Source of the DNA: Parabacteroides sp.
GTDB lineage: Bacteria > Bacteroidota > Bacteroidia > Bacteroidales > Tannerellaceae
Direction: 5' to 3'
Length of the DNA stretch: 64,000 nucleotides
NCBI GenBank assembly: GCA_019417325.1
Contig: DXVO01000023.1
Coordinates: forward strand, 124,001 to 188,000
The position numbers and the translations under genes were made by a program. The notes beneath the pieces were generated by a model. That model searched no databases. It was not told where the DNA came from and saw nothing but the letters and a program-made list of their open reading frames with translations. Positions 10,057 through 19,601 of this stretch are shown here, piece after piece. Positions within the stretch are counted from its first letter, which is position 1. Every line of letters begins with the position of its first letter.

Positions 10057-11766
10057 TTAATTACCCCATAATGGATTCTGAACCAATGCTTTGTTTTTAT
10101 AGCATTCACCTTGAGGTATCGGATACAAATACATTTTCGGAGAAAATATCCGTTGTTCGACATCATAATAAGTATATTTAAAAGATGTACCTTCCTTTTC
10201 GATACGAACCCCTTTAATAGGTTCTTTAAAAACTTGTTCCGCTATTTTCCAACGACGTATATCCCAATGTCTATGTTCCTCAAATGCTAATTCAATTCTT
10301 CTTTCATTCACTATTTTTTGTTTCATTACTTCGTAAGTCAATCCTTTCGCCGGAACAACAGGCATACCAGCTCTCTTACGAACTTCATCAACAGCCCATT
10401 TTGCAGTTCTACCATCGCCAAACGGATTAGCCGTCGGACCATATGCCTCATTCATTGCTTCTGCATAATTCAACAAGGCCTCACCTGTCCGGAACAGAGG
10501 AAAATAATGAATACCATTTTTCGTATTTCCAAAAATAATTGCAGTCGGATTACTAAATTTACGAAGATAATACCCTGTTTTCGTCGCGTTAATATCAGCA
10601 TCAGATGCATCTAACCCTCCAATAAACGTTTCAACTTTACGGTTCCACCAAGTCGCTTCATTATACTGTATTGATGCTGCAAAACGGGGATCACGATTGG
10701 CATAAGGATTTTTTGCATTATACCCTGATCCTTCTTCATGGATACTTTTCCCGTTTTTCATTTCATATGCATCTACCAGATTCTGGGAAGGGCAAACTCC
10801 GCCACGTGCATTGGTATAACCAATCGGTGCATTATTTTTCTCTATTTCATTATCCTGCTGGCGCGTTTTAACCATCAGATTTTCCTTATTCTGTGCCAGT
10901 GCCGGTGTAGTAAACAAATTCTGATATTTCAACATTGCATTAGCCCCTGTATTGAAAAGAGAAATTGTTCCGGGATAAAATTCCAGCAAATCATGGGCAG
11001 CTTTAGCTGCGACCTTCCATCTTTCAGGATTTTCCGTGCCATAACCTACCAACGGATTATTGCTACCGGTCACATCCGGACCATTAAACAATGGGCTGGC
11101 AGCATACAATAACATGCGGCTTTTTAGTGCCATCGCTGCAACTCCGGTTGCCCGTCCTACACGAGCAGCCACTTCCACTGTAGGTAAATACAAAATTGCC
11201 GAATCACATTCATTCACAATAAAATCCACACAATCCGCATAAGAATCACGGGGAATATCCGGACTATCATTGACAGTCAATGTCCTTGTAATAATCGGAA
11301 CACCTCCAAATCGTTTCACTAATTCAAAATGGTAGTAAGCTCTTAAGAAATGCGCTTCAGCCAATACACTGTTTTTAAAATCTTCAGAAGTCGACGGATA
11401 CAACATGCCTATATTCTCAAATAGCAAGTTAACCATCATAATTCCTTCATAATAATTCGTCCATCCGGCATCCGGATTTGACGTAGGTCCCCATGAACCG
11501 TTTATAAAGGGAGTCATGCCATTATTCGATATACATTGTGTAGATTCATCGGTAGCCGATGATAACATTGCCTGATTATCAAAACGATTATAACCTTGTG
11601 GTAAATATTTATATAGCCCAAGCACATAAGCATCTACACGTGTGCTATCTTTAAAAACATCGTAAGACTCTATTTTATCCAGTGGTTTACTATCAAGCAT
11701 TTCGCAGGATGTAAATGCCACCAACAGAAAAGTACCTAACAAGCAAAATAAATTATGTTTTTTCAT
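10057..11766 (-). CDS. SusD/RagB-family glycan-binding lipoprotein (pair 2)
   Basis: The 569-aa lipoprotein has the lipobox VAFTSC with Cys21. Family blocks seen are EAHFLRAYYHFELVKRFGG, VNERRIELAFEEHRHWDIRR and the C-terminal LYPIPQGECYKNKALVQNP. It is paired with the SusC gene at 11779 (12 bp gap) and is related to the SusD of pair 1: both share a YEMKNGKSIHE-type block and a similar C-terminus. Tandem duplication of an ancestral pair is plausible. The different N-terminal halves suggest different ligands. Confidence 0.96.
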   Translation of the reverse strand: MKKHNLFCLLGTFLLVAFTSCEMLDSKPLDKIESYDVFKDSTRVDAYVLGLYKYLPQGYNRFDNQAMLSSATDESTQCISNNGMTPFINGSWGPTSNPDAGWTNYYEGIMMVNLLFENIGMLYPSTSEDFKNSVLAEAHFLRAYYHFELVKRFGGVPIITRTLTVNDSPDIPRDSYADCVDFIVNECDSAILYLPTVEVAARVGRATGVAAMALKSRMLLYAASPLFNGPDVTGSNNPLVGYGTENPERWKVAAKAAHDLLEFYPGTISLFNTGANAMLKYQNLFTTPALAQNKENLMVKTRQQDNEIEKNNAPIGYTNARGGVCPSQNLVDAYEMKNGKSIHEEGSGYNAKNPYANRDPRFAASIQYNEATWWNRKVETFIGGLDASDADINATKTGYYLRKFSNPTAIIFGNTKNGIHYFPLFRTGEALLNYAEAMNEAYGPTANPFGDGRTAKWAVDEVRKRAGMPVVPAKGLTYEVMKQKIVNERRIELAFEEHRHWDIRRWKIAEQVFKEPIKGVRIEKEGTSFKYTYYDVEQRIFSPKMYLYPIPQGECYKNKALVQNPLWGN

Positions 11767-11778
11767 TTTCTCTCCATT

Positions 11779-14649
11779 TTAAAAAGTTAGATTTACACCA
11801 ACATTAAATGTTCTCTGTATAGGATATTCAAATTCGTTGGTTGCCATTTCCGGATCCATATCCTTCAATGAACTCCAGGTTAATAAATTATAGCCGCTCA
11901 GATAAAGCCTGGCCTTTGAAATAAATGTGCCTTTCAGGAATTGATCGAAAGAATAGCCAAGTTCCAATGTTTTCAAACGAAGATAACTTACGTCTTTTTG
12001 CCAAAAAGTGGAATTCTGGCGGTTATTATTTGTTTCAGCCAACGACAAACGAGGATATGTTGCCGTAGCACGCGTATCAACTACCTGTCCTGTAGCAGGG
12101 TCAGTATAATAAGCCCAACGATCCAAATGATGCTCCAAGACTTTTCCATTATTGTAAAATTCCCATGTTAGAGCTCCGGTCACCATAGCCTGCGACTGGG
12201 CAGTTCCCTGGAAGAGAGCACCAAAATCAAAGTTCTTATAACTAAATCCTATAGACAATCCATAATTAATTGAAGGAACCTGATTTCTTCCTATACGGGT
12301 AATATCATCCGAATCGATCTTACCATCATTATTCATATCACGATACCGGATATCACCAGGCCGGACTGTTCCATAAAAAGCCTGACTCGGAGCTTTATCT
12401 ATCTCTTCCTGGCTCTGGAACAAACCTTCTGCTATCAGTCCAAACTGTTCGCCCACCGGATGCCCAGTCGTATAACGGTAAGATTCTTTCCAATCCTGTT
12501 CATCTTTGTTTATTACTTTATTCTTTGTCGCTGCCAGATTAAAATTTGCATAATAAGCAAAGTCGCCAATCTTATCATTATATCCGATAGAGAATTCTAA
12601 TCCTTTATTCTCCACTATGCCATGATTCAATTGCGGGATTATCCCACCAAACAAATCAGGTATTTTTCCACTGCTAATCAGAATATCAGTGGAACGTTCT
12701 TTAAAAATATCGAATGAAAAATTCAATGAATTATGAAATAGAGCTACATCCAACCCTATATTCGCTTTTTTACTTTTCTCCCATGTTATATCCGGATTAG
12801 CCACTAAAGCCTTATACCAAGCTGTAGCCGAAGGAGCAGCCCCGTTTACTCCGGTTGTTATAGATGCTCTTTGTGCATAATTTTCTATATAATAGAAATA
12901 AGGGATTCCTTTATCGCTACCGGTTAATCCATAAGAAGCCCTCAACTTCAAAACATCAAGAAAATCAATATTGTCTTTTATAAAACTTTCATTGGCAATA
13001 TTCCATCCTATCGCTCCGGCAGGGAAAAAACCGTAACGATTTCCCTTCGGGAATTGTTCCGTACCTGCATAAGAAAAAGAGAATTCTGCTAAATAACGGC
13101 TGTCATAGGCATAGGCAAACCGTCCTAACCAACTGGAATTCAAGTTAGGTAAACCATTTGTATTCACCTCCCGGTATTCATTATAATTATATTTCAACAT
13201 CGCTGATACTTCATTCTTGCCAAAAGAGCGTGCATAATCCAACCCTGCCTGAATATCAAGTCGTCGCTGATAGAATTGTGGTGTCCATTGCGGATTCATT
13301 TTACCGGGAGTTCCATGTTGCCTTACCGTATTTTCATCAATCAACTCATAGACTTCAAATGTTTTTGAACGATTGGCATTCTTGGCATAACGGCTGTCAT
13401 AACTTAAAGAAGCTGTAGCCTTCAAACCCGGAGTAATACAATCCAATTTGTAATCAGCCCATATGGTAGAATTAACTTCCACTGACTTATAAGCAGAGTA
13501 CCCGCTGTTATTCAGTAATCCATAAGGATTATTCCTATACTGGGCATTACCAGCCAAAGGGTCCACTACCATATCATCGGTTCCCTCTATCAAATACTCT
13601 CCCATATACCTTTCCGGAAATAGATTAGGCGGGAGTTTATATAAAGAACTTAAGATACTACTTACACTGTTAGATTTTTGTCCCGGATAAATACGGTCCT
13701 GAATCCGTCCAGCCAGGTTTAAATGGATATCCAGATTCCGGTTTACTTTCAAATCGACATTGGAACGAATCGAATACATATCCATACTGGCATTGGTATT
13801 ATATGTATTTGCATTTTTATCTACATTATAAATTCCGGAATTGCTTGTATATCCGACAGCGAAAAAATATTTGGCAATATTGCCGCCTCCCCTTACACTC
13901 AGGTTATACTTTTGCTGTACCGAATAATCTTTCAGATACATATCCAGATAATCATTATTAGGATACAGATAGGGATCGGCATTTTGTTTATACCCATCTA
14001 ACATATCCTGGCTATAAAAAGGCTGCCGCCCATCATTGATTAACGCTTCATTATAAAGGGATGCATAATTGTAAGAATCCAGAAACTTAGGTAATTTCAC
14101 AGGTGATGACATGGCAACACGTGCATCAAAGTCGATAGTCAACCTTTGTTGGGAACCTCGTTTCGTTGTGATTAATATAACGCCATTACTACCTCTTAAG
14201 CCATAAATAGCCGTGGCTGCCGCATCTTTCAAGATGGTGATGCTTTCTATTTCGTTGGGTTCAAGCATATCCATGTTTCTTTGGATGCCATCTACTAAAA
14301 CCCAGGGAGTATTATTACCTAATGTTCTTTGTCCGCGAAGAAACATGTTCCCACCTTCCTCGCCGGGTTCTCCGTTTGTCTGCATGATTGTTAACCCGGG
14401 AAGTAAACCTGTCAAGGTATTTTTCCTGTTCAAATTCGGTACATTCTTAAGAGGATCTCCTGCTATCGAGTAAATAGAAGAAATAACCGATGTACGTTTT
14501 TGTTTTCCGAAAAGAACTTCCACCGTATCCGCTTTCTGGTCAACAAGCCCCGAGATACCGGCTTCCACTTGGAATACAGCAAAAAAACTGAGCAACAAAC
14601 TACAATTTTTTCTGAACTTCCATAATCTGTTTTTACAAATTCTTACCAT
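11779..14649 (-). CDS. SusC-like transporter lacking the N-terminal beta-sandwich domain (pair 2)
   Basis: The 956-aa TonB-dependent receptor has a signal segment (about 14-30). A TonB-box-like DTVEVLFG (41-48) then follows almost at once, leading straight into the plug (LVDGIQRN, AIYGLRGSNGVILITTKRG) and barrel. The carboxypeptidase-D-like domain present in its neighbour is absent. The 60-residue difference in length from pair 1 fits this. The TonB box is also divergent: FGKQKR replaces GYGTQKK. The barrel and C-terminal GVNLTF look intact. It is probably still a glycan importer. It lies 169 bp after the glycosidase stop. Confidence 0.94.
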   Translation of the reverse strand: MVRICKNRLWKFRKNCSLLLSFFAVFQVEAGISGLVDQKADTVEVLFGKQKRTSVISSIYSIAGDPLKNVPNLNRKNTLTGLLPGLTIMQTNGEPGEEGGNMFLRGQRTLGNNTPWVLVDGIQRNMDMLEPNEIESITILKDAAATAIYGLRGSNGVILITTKRGSQQRLTIDFDARVAMSSPVKLPKFLDSYNYASLYNEALINDGRQPFYSQDMLDGYKQNADPYLYPNNDYLDMYLKDYSVQQKYNLSVRGGGNIAKYFFAVGYTSNSGIYNVDKNANTYNTNASMDMYSIRSNVDLKVNRNLDIHLNLAGRIQDRIYPGQKSNSVSSILSSLYKLPPNLFPERYMGEYLIEGTDDMVVDPLAGNAQYRNNPYGLLNNSGYSAYKSVEVNSTIWADYKLDCITPGLKATASLSYDSRYAKNANRSKTFEVYELIDENTVRQHGTPGKMNPQWTPQFYQRRLDIQAGLDYARSFGKNEVSAMLKYNYNEYREVNTNGLPNLNSSWLGRFAYAYDSRYLAEFSFSYAGTEQFPKGNRYGFFPAGAIGWNIANESFIKDNIDFLDVLKLRASYGLTGSDKGIPYFYYIENYAQRASITTGVNGAAPSATAWYKALVANPDITWEKSKKANIGLDVALFHNSLNFSFDIFKERSTDILISSGKIPDLFGGIIPQLNHGIVENKGLEFSIGYNDKIGDFAYYANFNLAATKNKVINKDEQDWKESYRYTTGHPVGEQFGLIAEGLFQSQEEIDKAPSQAFYGTVRPGDIRYRDMNNDGKIDSDDITRIGRNQVPSINYGLSIGFSYKNFDFGALFQGTAQSQAMVTGALTWEFYNNGKVLEHHLDRWAYYTDPATGQVVDTRATATYPRLSLAETNNNRQNSTFWQKDVSYLRLKTLELGYSFDQFLKGTFISKARLYLSGYNLLTWSSLKDMDPEMATNEFEYPIQRTFNVGVNLTF

Positions 14650-14818
14650 ATTAGACGATTAGATTTAAAATTAGTCTTTTGTTATTTTTCAGGAGCAAAG
14701 AAAAAGCCACTCAATTAATTTCCCGGATTTTCCACAATTAATGCCGCTTAATTATCAATTAATTTTACGGTTTTTCCTTGCTTTTCAATATATTATATCA
14801 GATCTGGCTCATTACACA

Positions 14819-16456
14819 TTACTCATATACGATAAAAGAGGGATTCTCCGAGATGGGCAAAGTATATTTCCCCGTTACCGACTCCATGACTGTTTTCTGC
14901 CCTTGCCAGTCAATCAATCCTATTTTTTTTCTGCCGATATCAAGTGATATTGTTTTACTATGGCTTTCCAATGGCTCCCAATAACGGTTTACACTCCAGA
15001 GCGCTATTACTTCTTCTTTACCTTCTCCATAGCAGAAAACTTTTGTATCTGTTGTTTCTTGTAATGCTCTTGTAAACTTCTTTTCAGCCAGCAAATGGGA
15101 TAATACGGCTACTGCCGGATAAGCAGCTTTCGGGGAGAAATCTTTTCTTATGATTCCAAAATTATGCTCCTTCTCCTTTAAATCGACTCCATCGTTTTGA
15201 AAATCATACAAATAAACACATTTAGTCGTATGATATCTCCGGGCTAACAAAAACAACCTGGTTATATAAGCCGCCTGGCGATATTCGTCGATAAAAAGAG
15301 ACTCACCTTTGCTTGTAGGTAACGAATCAGCCAAATGCCAGCCCATTTCCGTAATCCAGACATCTAATTGCTTATTTTTCCCATCCGATTGCTGTTCAGC
15401 CATCTTTCCATAATGAGGCCACAAAGAGGGTACAGATACATTTTTCAGAAACGGATGTCCTTTCGTTTCATATCCGTCTTCCGGACCATAAGGAGCCACA
15501 TATGTATGCATGGCAAAACCATCCATAAAAGACGCCCCTCCACGTTTAAATATAGGATTGACATAAGCTCCGTCCACTAAATTGGGCGCCCCTCCGGAAC
15601 ATATAAACTCTCCCTGAGGCTGAACCGCTTTTATTACCGGATAAACTTCTTTCAATAACTCAAAATAGCTGGTCCCTGGATCTATTCCCAAGGCTTTGGA
15701 CGGTTCATTCCATAATTCCCATAGAAAAATCTTATCCTTATAACGTGTTACCATTTCTTCGGCATATCTGGCAAAACGTTTACGGCCACTATCATCCAAT
15801 GGAAATCCATGAGCTGTTTTCTCGCCGGGTAACGGATTCCCATAATCTAAAATCATTAAAACCCGTATATCCCTCTCGACTGCCGCATCCACATACCTGT
15901 CATATCTGGGGTCAAAAGAAAACACACCTGGCTTCTGCTCTACACGATCCCAGAATATTTCATCCCGGATAGAAGAAAAACCCGCTAACCGTATCAAATC
16001 CAATCCATAAGGTACAGAACCTTTAAAATGTCCAAAATGTGTACAGGTTCCAAAATCAGAAGGGCCTATTTCCTGCCTTTCCGGAACAATAGCGATACTT
16101 GTCGATACGGAATCGATTACAGTTCCTTTTATTATATCTCTCAATTGGACCTCATACCTGTAATAGCCCCATTGAGGAAATTCAAAATCAATTGGCAAAT
16201 CATGATGTAAACCTGTATCCAGCTTTACAAATTTCTCGCCTATTACCTCACCGCCCTTGGCCTTCTTTACGATTGCATACAATTCCACACCGGAAGAAAG
16301 GGTATCCAAGTGAACAGATACACGTATATTCTTCGTTCCGGTACCTGGGAAAATCAAAGGATACTCTTCGCCACCGGATACAACCAAATGGTTCCCTCTT
16401 ACCCATGTTGAAATAAATATGAATGTAAACAAAACACACAAAAATCTTCTTTTCAT
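14819..16456 (-). CDS. Secreted clan GH-A-like glycosidase (GH39/PslG-like barrel)
   Basis: The 545-aa exported enzyme has a signal peptide (1-21), a beta-sandwich-like region (about 25-125) and a TIM barrel. LWELWNEP gives the likely acid/base E251, and WITEMGW the likely nucleophile E370. The spacing and motifs fit clan GH-A retaining glycosidases. The block RDEIFWDRVEQKPGVFSFDPRYD resembles the PslG/GH39 type. A small C-terminal beta domain follows (about 440-545). Exact family and substrate cannot be read. As first gene of the locus transcript, it probably makes the first cleavage of the target glycan. Confidence 0.8.
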   Translation of the reverse strand: MKRRFLCVLFTFIFISTWVRGNHLVVSGGEEYPLIFPGTGTKNIRVSVHLDTLSSGVELYAIVKKAKGGEVIGEKFVKLDTGLHHDLPIDFEFPQWGYYRYEVQLRDIIKGTVIDSVSTSIAIVPERQEIGPSDFGTCTHFGHFKGSVPYGLDLIRLAGFSSIRDEIFWDRVEQKPGVFSFDPRYDRYVDAAVERDIRVLMILDYGNPLPGEKTAHGFPLDDSGRKRFARYAEEMVTRYKDKIFLWELWNEPSKALGIDPGTSYFELLKEVYPVIKAVQPQGEFICSGGAPNLVDGAYVNPIFKRGGASFMDGFAMHTYVAPYGPEDGYETKGHPFLKNVSVPSLWPHYGKMAEQQSDGKNKQLDVWITEMGWHLADSLPTSKGESLFIDEYRQAAYITRLFLLARRYHTTKCVYLYDFQNDGVDLKEKEHNFGIIRKDFSPKAAYPAVAVLSHLLAEKKFTRALQETTDTKVFCYGEGKEEVIALWSVNRYWEPLESHSKTISLDIGRKKIGLIDWQGQKTVMESVTGKYTLPISENPSFIVYE

Positions 16457-16816
16457 GGCATACTTTTTTAATTACGAAAATGTAGTGCAAATAAAACGGA
16501 GACTTCTTAATAATCCGGAGAATACATACTTAACAAGGGACTTAATTTCATGATTAAGCATAGTTTTTCACAAGGAAACACTTCATCCAGAGATAATACA
16601 CAACAATTTCGTCTTAGAATTTCTCATCAAAGAAGAATATTCATAATAGTGACAAACAGTTTAAATGCTTTTTCATATAGTCCGGAAAATACAACACTTC
16701 CTTACCGCATATCTTTCCGGGAAACATGCGAACGCTTATTCTCTATCAAATTAACGACAATAACTTAATTATACTCCTTTTCCAAACACTACAAAAAAGA
16801 GGACCTGTTTTATATT
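16457..16816. other. Intergenic region upstream of the glycosidase gene
   Basis: This 360-bp AT-rich stretch has no credible gene. It must hold the promoter for the leftward operon starting at 16456 and the end of the regulator gene. One exact copy of the octamer TTCTCATC, the core of the 5094-5181 array, lies at 16621-16628. An exact TTTG/TAnnTTTG promoter was not found here on the minus strand. Confidence 0.5.
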
Positions 16817-19312
16817 TTATTTTTCAATAAGCTGATTAAAAGTCTTCTCGTATTGGACTGCAAGCAGGTTTTTATATTCTTTACAAAAATTATCATACGT
16901 ATTTTTAGCTAAACCTGTTTTTCCACAATTAAATAGAGCGGCACATTTCAATTGCAATGCTTCTTCATTCAAAGGGTCATTGAAAAAAATCGCATCTGCA
17001 ATCTGAATAATCATTTTATTATTTTGCCTGTAATCCTCTTTTTGTGAGAAGTCCAGTAAGATATCAATCACAGCCGACGACAGTTCCGATTTAAAAGGAT
17101 CCAGCCAATCTATCTGCATATTCGGCAATAAATCTCCCAAAGAAACCAATTCCAGAAACTTAAGAAACTGTGTTTTATCTTCCAGGCTTTTCCGGTTATG
17201 CAAAAAATACATCAATTCGTTGTAATCGCAAAAAACATGCTGTCCAAACGATATTGTCCAGTAGTTATTACTTGTCGTAATCGAGACCTCGCCTACAACT
17301 TCCAACAATACACGTAATTTGCGGATAGATACATTTCTATTATTCCGCGCCGAATTTTCATCCTTATCTCCCCAAAGTAATTCATCCAGCTTTGTGCTAA
17401 TAATACCTTTTTTAGGTCCATCCGAATATAGGATCAACACTAGTAACAAATTACGCAAAGTCGGACTAAAGCTGTTCGTGATGTTCCCGCCTGCTTTATC
17501 TATCACAGAAAATCCACCCAACAGACAGATATTCTGTCTACTCAAATCAAAATAAGATTCTTTTTCCTGAACTTCATCCTTCTCTACAGAGACAGAACTA
17601 TTCACCTTACTTATTTTTTTCTTTTTCCTGTAATAAAAAAAGAAAGCCAAAGAAATCGTTACTATCAAAACAATACTCCAAACAAAGCTAACTTTATACC
17701 CTGGTTCCAAAGGCTGAATAGTATCCGATACCATTAAAGGAGGATATTTCATTGAATATACAATAACAGACTTTTGACTGTTTTGCGGAGTCTTATCATA
17801 AACAGCATATATCTTCGAAGCAACAGGTTCATAGAAAAGATTTCTGTACAGATGCAAACTGGACATTTTTTCTGCCATGGCATCCCCCATTAGGCTGACT
17901 TTCTTTTCCTTCAAAGAAAGTTTCATTAAATGCCCTCCTTCAAAATCTGCCAGTAAATAGAAACAACTGTCTTTCGAATTGAAAATCATATTCTCTGCCG
18001 GCAGATAAGTAGCTTTATCCAATGCAAAATTCCCGAGATGAGTGGTTTTACCTGTTTCTATGTTTACTTTATGCAAGTCATACATATATTCTGTTGCCAG
18101 CTCCTGACGCCCGGTCTTACTTCCCCGTCCACCATATATATATAAATCTTTACCAACAATGGTTGTCGCTACAGAATAACGGGGATATATATTATTAACC
18201 ATATGTCTTTGCCATACATTGTTAAACGGATTGACCTGTACCAGTATATTATTATACTTATATCCCCCATATCCTCCGAAAATAAAGATAGACGAATCAT
18301 TATTCATTGAAAATAAAGAAGAATGATGCCAAAAAACACTTTCATAAGAAGGCCGGTCTTTCTTCGTCCAAGAAGAATCCTCAAACGAGAAAAAGGAGAC
18401 CTCTTCTTTATCTATATTAAAAGATATCAGTTGGTTATGTAAAGTATCCATAACCAGTTGCGAAAAATTGCCCGCTGCTGGAAAACCACTCCTAACCTTA
18501 ATTTCTCTCTTCTGCATAGCTTTCAGATTAAAAGCTATTACCCTGGATTGATCCGGTACTATATATAACAGGGTACGTTTCTGATCAAAAGCTAACTGTA
18601 CATTATTGTCAACCGGAATAGTTGTGACTTTCTCCCATGTGCAATGTTCATCTATTTTCCATGAAGGGTTCTGTGCCACTGCTTGTTTGCCGGACACCAC
18701 ATCATAACATACATCTCCCCTGTGTTTGCTTAATTGCCAATGCCGGATCACCTTATTGTCTTCCTTTATCTTTATATTCTTTATATCTACCGGAGCGACA
18801 TCATTAGAAGCATATTTTCCATGATTACATTTTCCAAATGATATATATACATCTTTCACACGTTCAAATGAAAAAGGAATTTCAAAAGACAAACTATCAT
18901 ATGTAAATGAAATACTCTTCTTTTTCTTCAAAAAGAGAACCTCCACAGGCAACCACTCTTCTGTCTTTACCTGTTGTGTAACAGGATACGTATTATCCCC
19001 TACTATAAATTCAGGGAACGGTTTATACTGCTTATCCAATGAAAAAATCAAATCTATATTTTGGTCCGTATCCGTAATGATCCGGAATATAAATCCAAAA
19101 TATGAATTTTCCCTACGCACCAACATATCAAAAGATATAGCCAGTTCTTGTTCCAAAGCTATACCTTTTCCTGCATCCAGCACTAACGATGTACGATTTT
19201 CAGCTAAGTGAGTATGTGCATTAAACTTTAACCCTGTATCCGGTTCATTTCCTAAAATAAAACCAGGCAAAAACAAGATGATAAAGAATAACAACAATAT
19301 TTTTCTCTTCAT
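16817..19312 (-). CDS. Transmembrane one-component regulator: LamG-like/Kelch sensor plus SARP-type DNA-binding output
   Basis: The 831-aa protein starts MKRKILLLFF. The ATG at 19312 is preferred because the longer TTG start at 19357 lies inside the promoter. Layout: signal peptide (1-21); periplasmic LamG-like beta domain (about 40-185); beta-propeller with Kelch-like repeats (about 240-530; FIFGGYGG, LYIYGGRGS); one membrane helix (about 542-562) followed by KKKKISK; OmpR/SARP-type winged helix (about 596-690; LLGGFSV, LDELLWGDKDENSARNNRNV, SIRKLRVLL); and a TPR-like BTAD region to the end. No kinase or receiver is present. Kelch hits may cause mis-annotation as galactose oxidase. It probably senses a glycan in the periplasm and activates the adjoining locus from the membrane. 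Confidence 0.85.
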   Translation of the reverse strand: MKRKILLLFFIILFLPGFILGNEPDTGLKFNAHTHLAENRTSLVLDAGKGIALEQELAISFDMLVRRENSYFGFIFRIITDTDQNIDLIFSLDKQYKPFPEFIVGDNTYPVTQQVKTEEWLPVEVLFLKKKKSISFTYDSLSFEIPFSFERVKDVYISFGKCNHGKYASNDVAPVDIKNIKIKEDNKVIRHWQLSKHRGDVCYDVVSGKQAVAQNPSWKIDEHCTWEKVTTIPVDNNVQLAFDQKRTLLYIVPDQSRVIAFNLKAMQKREIKVRSGFPAAGNFSQLVMDTLHNQLISFNIDKEEVSFFSFEDSSWTKKDRPSYESVFWHHSSLFSMNNDSSIFIFGGYGGYKYNNILVQVNPFNNVWQRHMVNNIYPRYSVATTIVGKDLYIYGGRGSKTGRQELATEYMYDLHKVNIETGKTTHLGNFALDKATYLPAENMIFNSKDSCFYLLADFEGGHLMKLSLKEKKVSLMGDAMAEKMSSLHLYRNLFYEPVASKIYAVYDKTPQNSQKSVIVYSMKYPPLMVSDTIQPLEPGYKVSFVWSIVLIVTISLAFFFYYRKKKKISKVNSSVSVEKDEVQEKESYFDLSRQNICLLGGFSVIDKAGGNITNSFSPTLRNLLLVLILYSDGPKKGIISTKLDELLWGDKDENSARNNRNVSIRKLRVLLEVVGEVSITTSNNYWTISFGQHVFCDYNELMYFLHNRKSLEDKTQFLKFLELVSLGDLLPNMQIDWLDPFKSELSSAVIDILLDFSQKEDYRQNNKMIIQIADAIFFNDPLNEEALQLKCAALFNCGKTGLAKNTYDNFCKEYKNLLAVQYEKTFNQLIEK

Positions 19313-19354
19313 TATATTTAATCCAGATAAAGAATCTCTTTTTCCTAATGCACA

Positions 19355-19386
19355 CAAATATATAAAATATTTCTTTATTTATACAA
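19355..19386 (-). promoter_or_regulatory. Promoter of the Kelch/SARP regulator
   Basis: On the minus strand a -33 TTTG (complement of 19383-19386) is followed after 20 bp by the -7 element TATATTTG (complement of 19355-19362), the Bacteroidetes consensus. Transcription would start near 19348, giving a leader of about 36 nt before the ATG at 19312. Confidence 0.7.
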
Positions 19387-19571
19387 ATAAGCATTTTATT
19401 GCTCAAATAGAAAAAACAGCCCAGAGCAAATAAACCAAGCGCTATAATACAGAAAAAATTTATAACATTCATATATCTTATTTTCAATAATTCAACACTT
19501 TCCACAAATCATAGACAAATACCGATAATTACACCTCTTCTTTTTTCATCGCATATTTCATCTAAAACAGC

Positions 19572-19579
19572 TATCTTTG
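19572..19579 (+). promoter_or_regulatory. Probable nadE -7 element
   Basis: TATCTTTG fits the Bacteroidetes TAnnTTTG -7 consensus and lies 22 bp before the nadE ATG. No matching TTTG is seen 19-20 bp upstream; a TTTTTTC tract is the closest. Confidence 0.55.
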
Positions 19580-19601
19580 AAGCCCATAAAACACAGAGAT
19601 T

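Noticed and set aside
16817..19312. Galactose oxidase or hybrid two-component sensor
   Set aside because: The propeller is only a sensor part; no oxidase catalytic residues, kinase or receiver domains are present, and the C-terminus is a SARP-type winged helix.
19313..19357. Longer start (TTG) of the Kelch/SARP regulator
   Set aside because: It lies upstream of the predicted transcription start and inside the promoter; the signal peptide starts at 19312.
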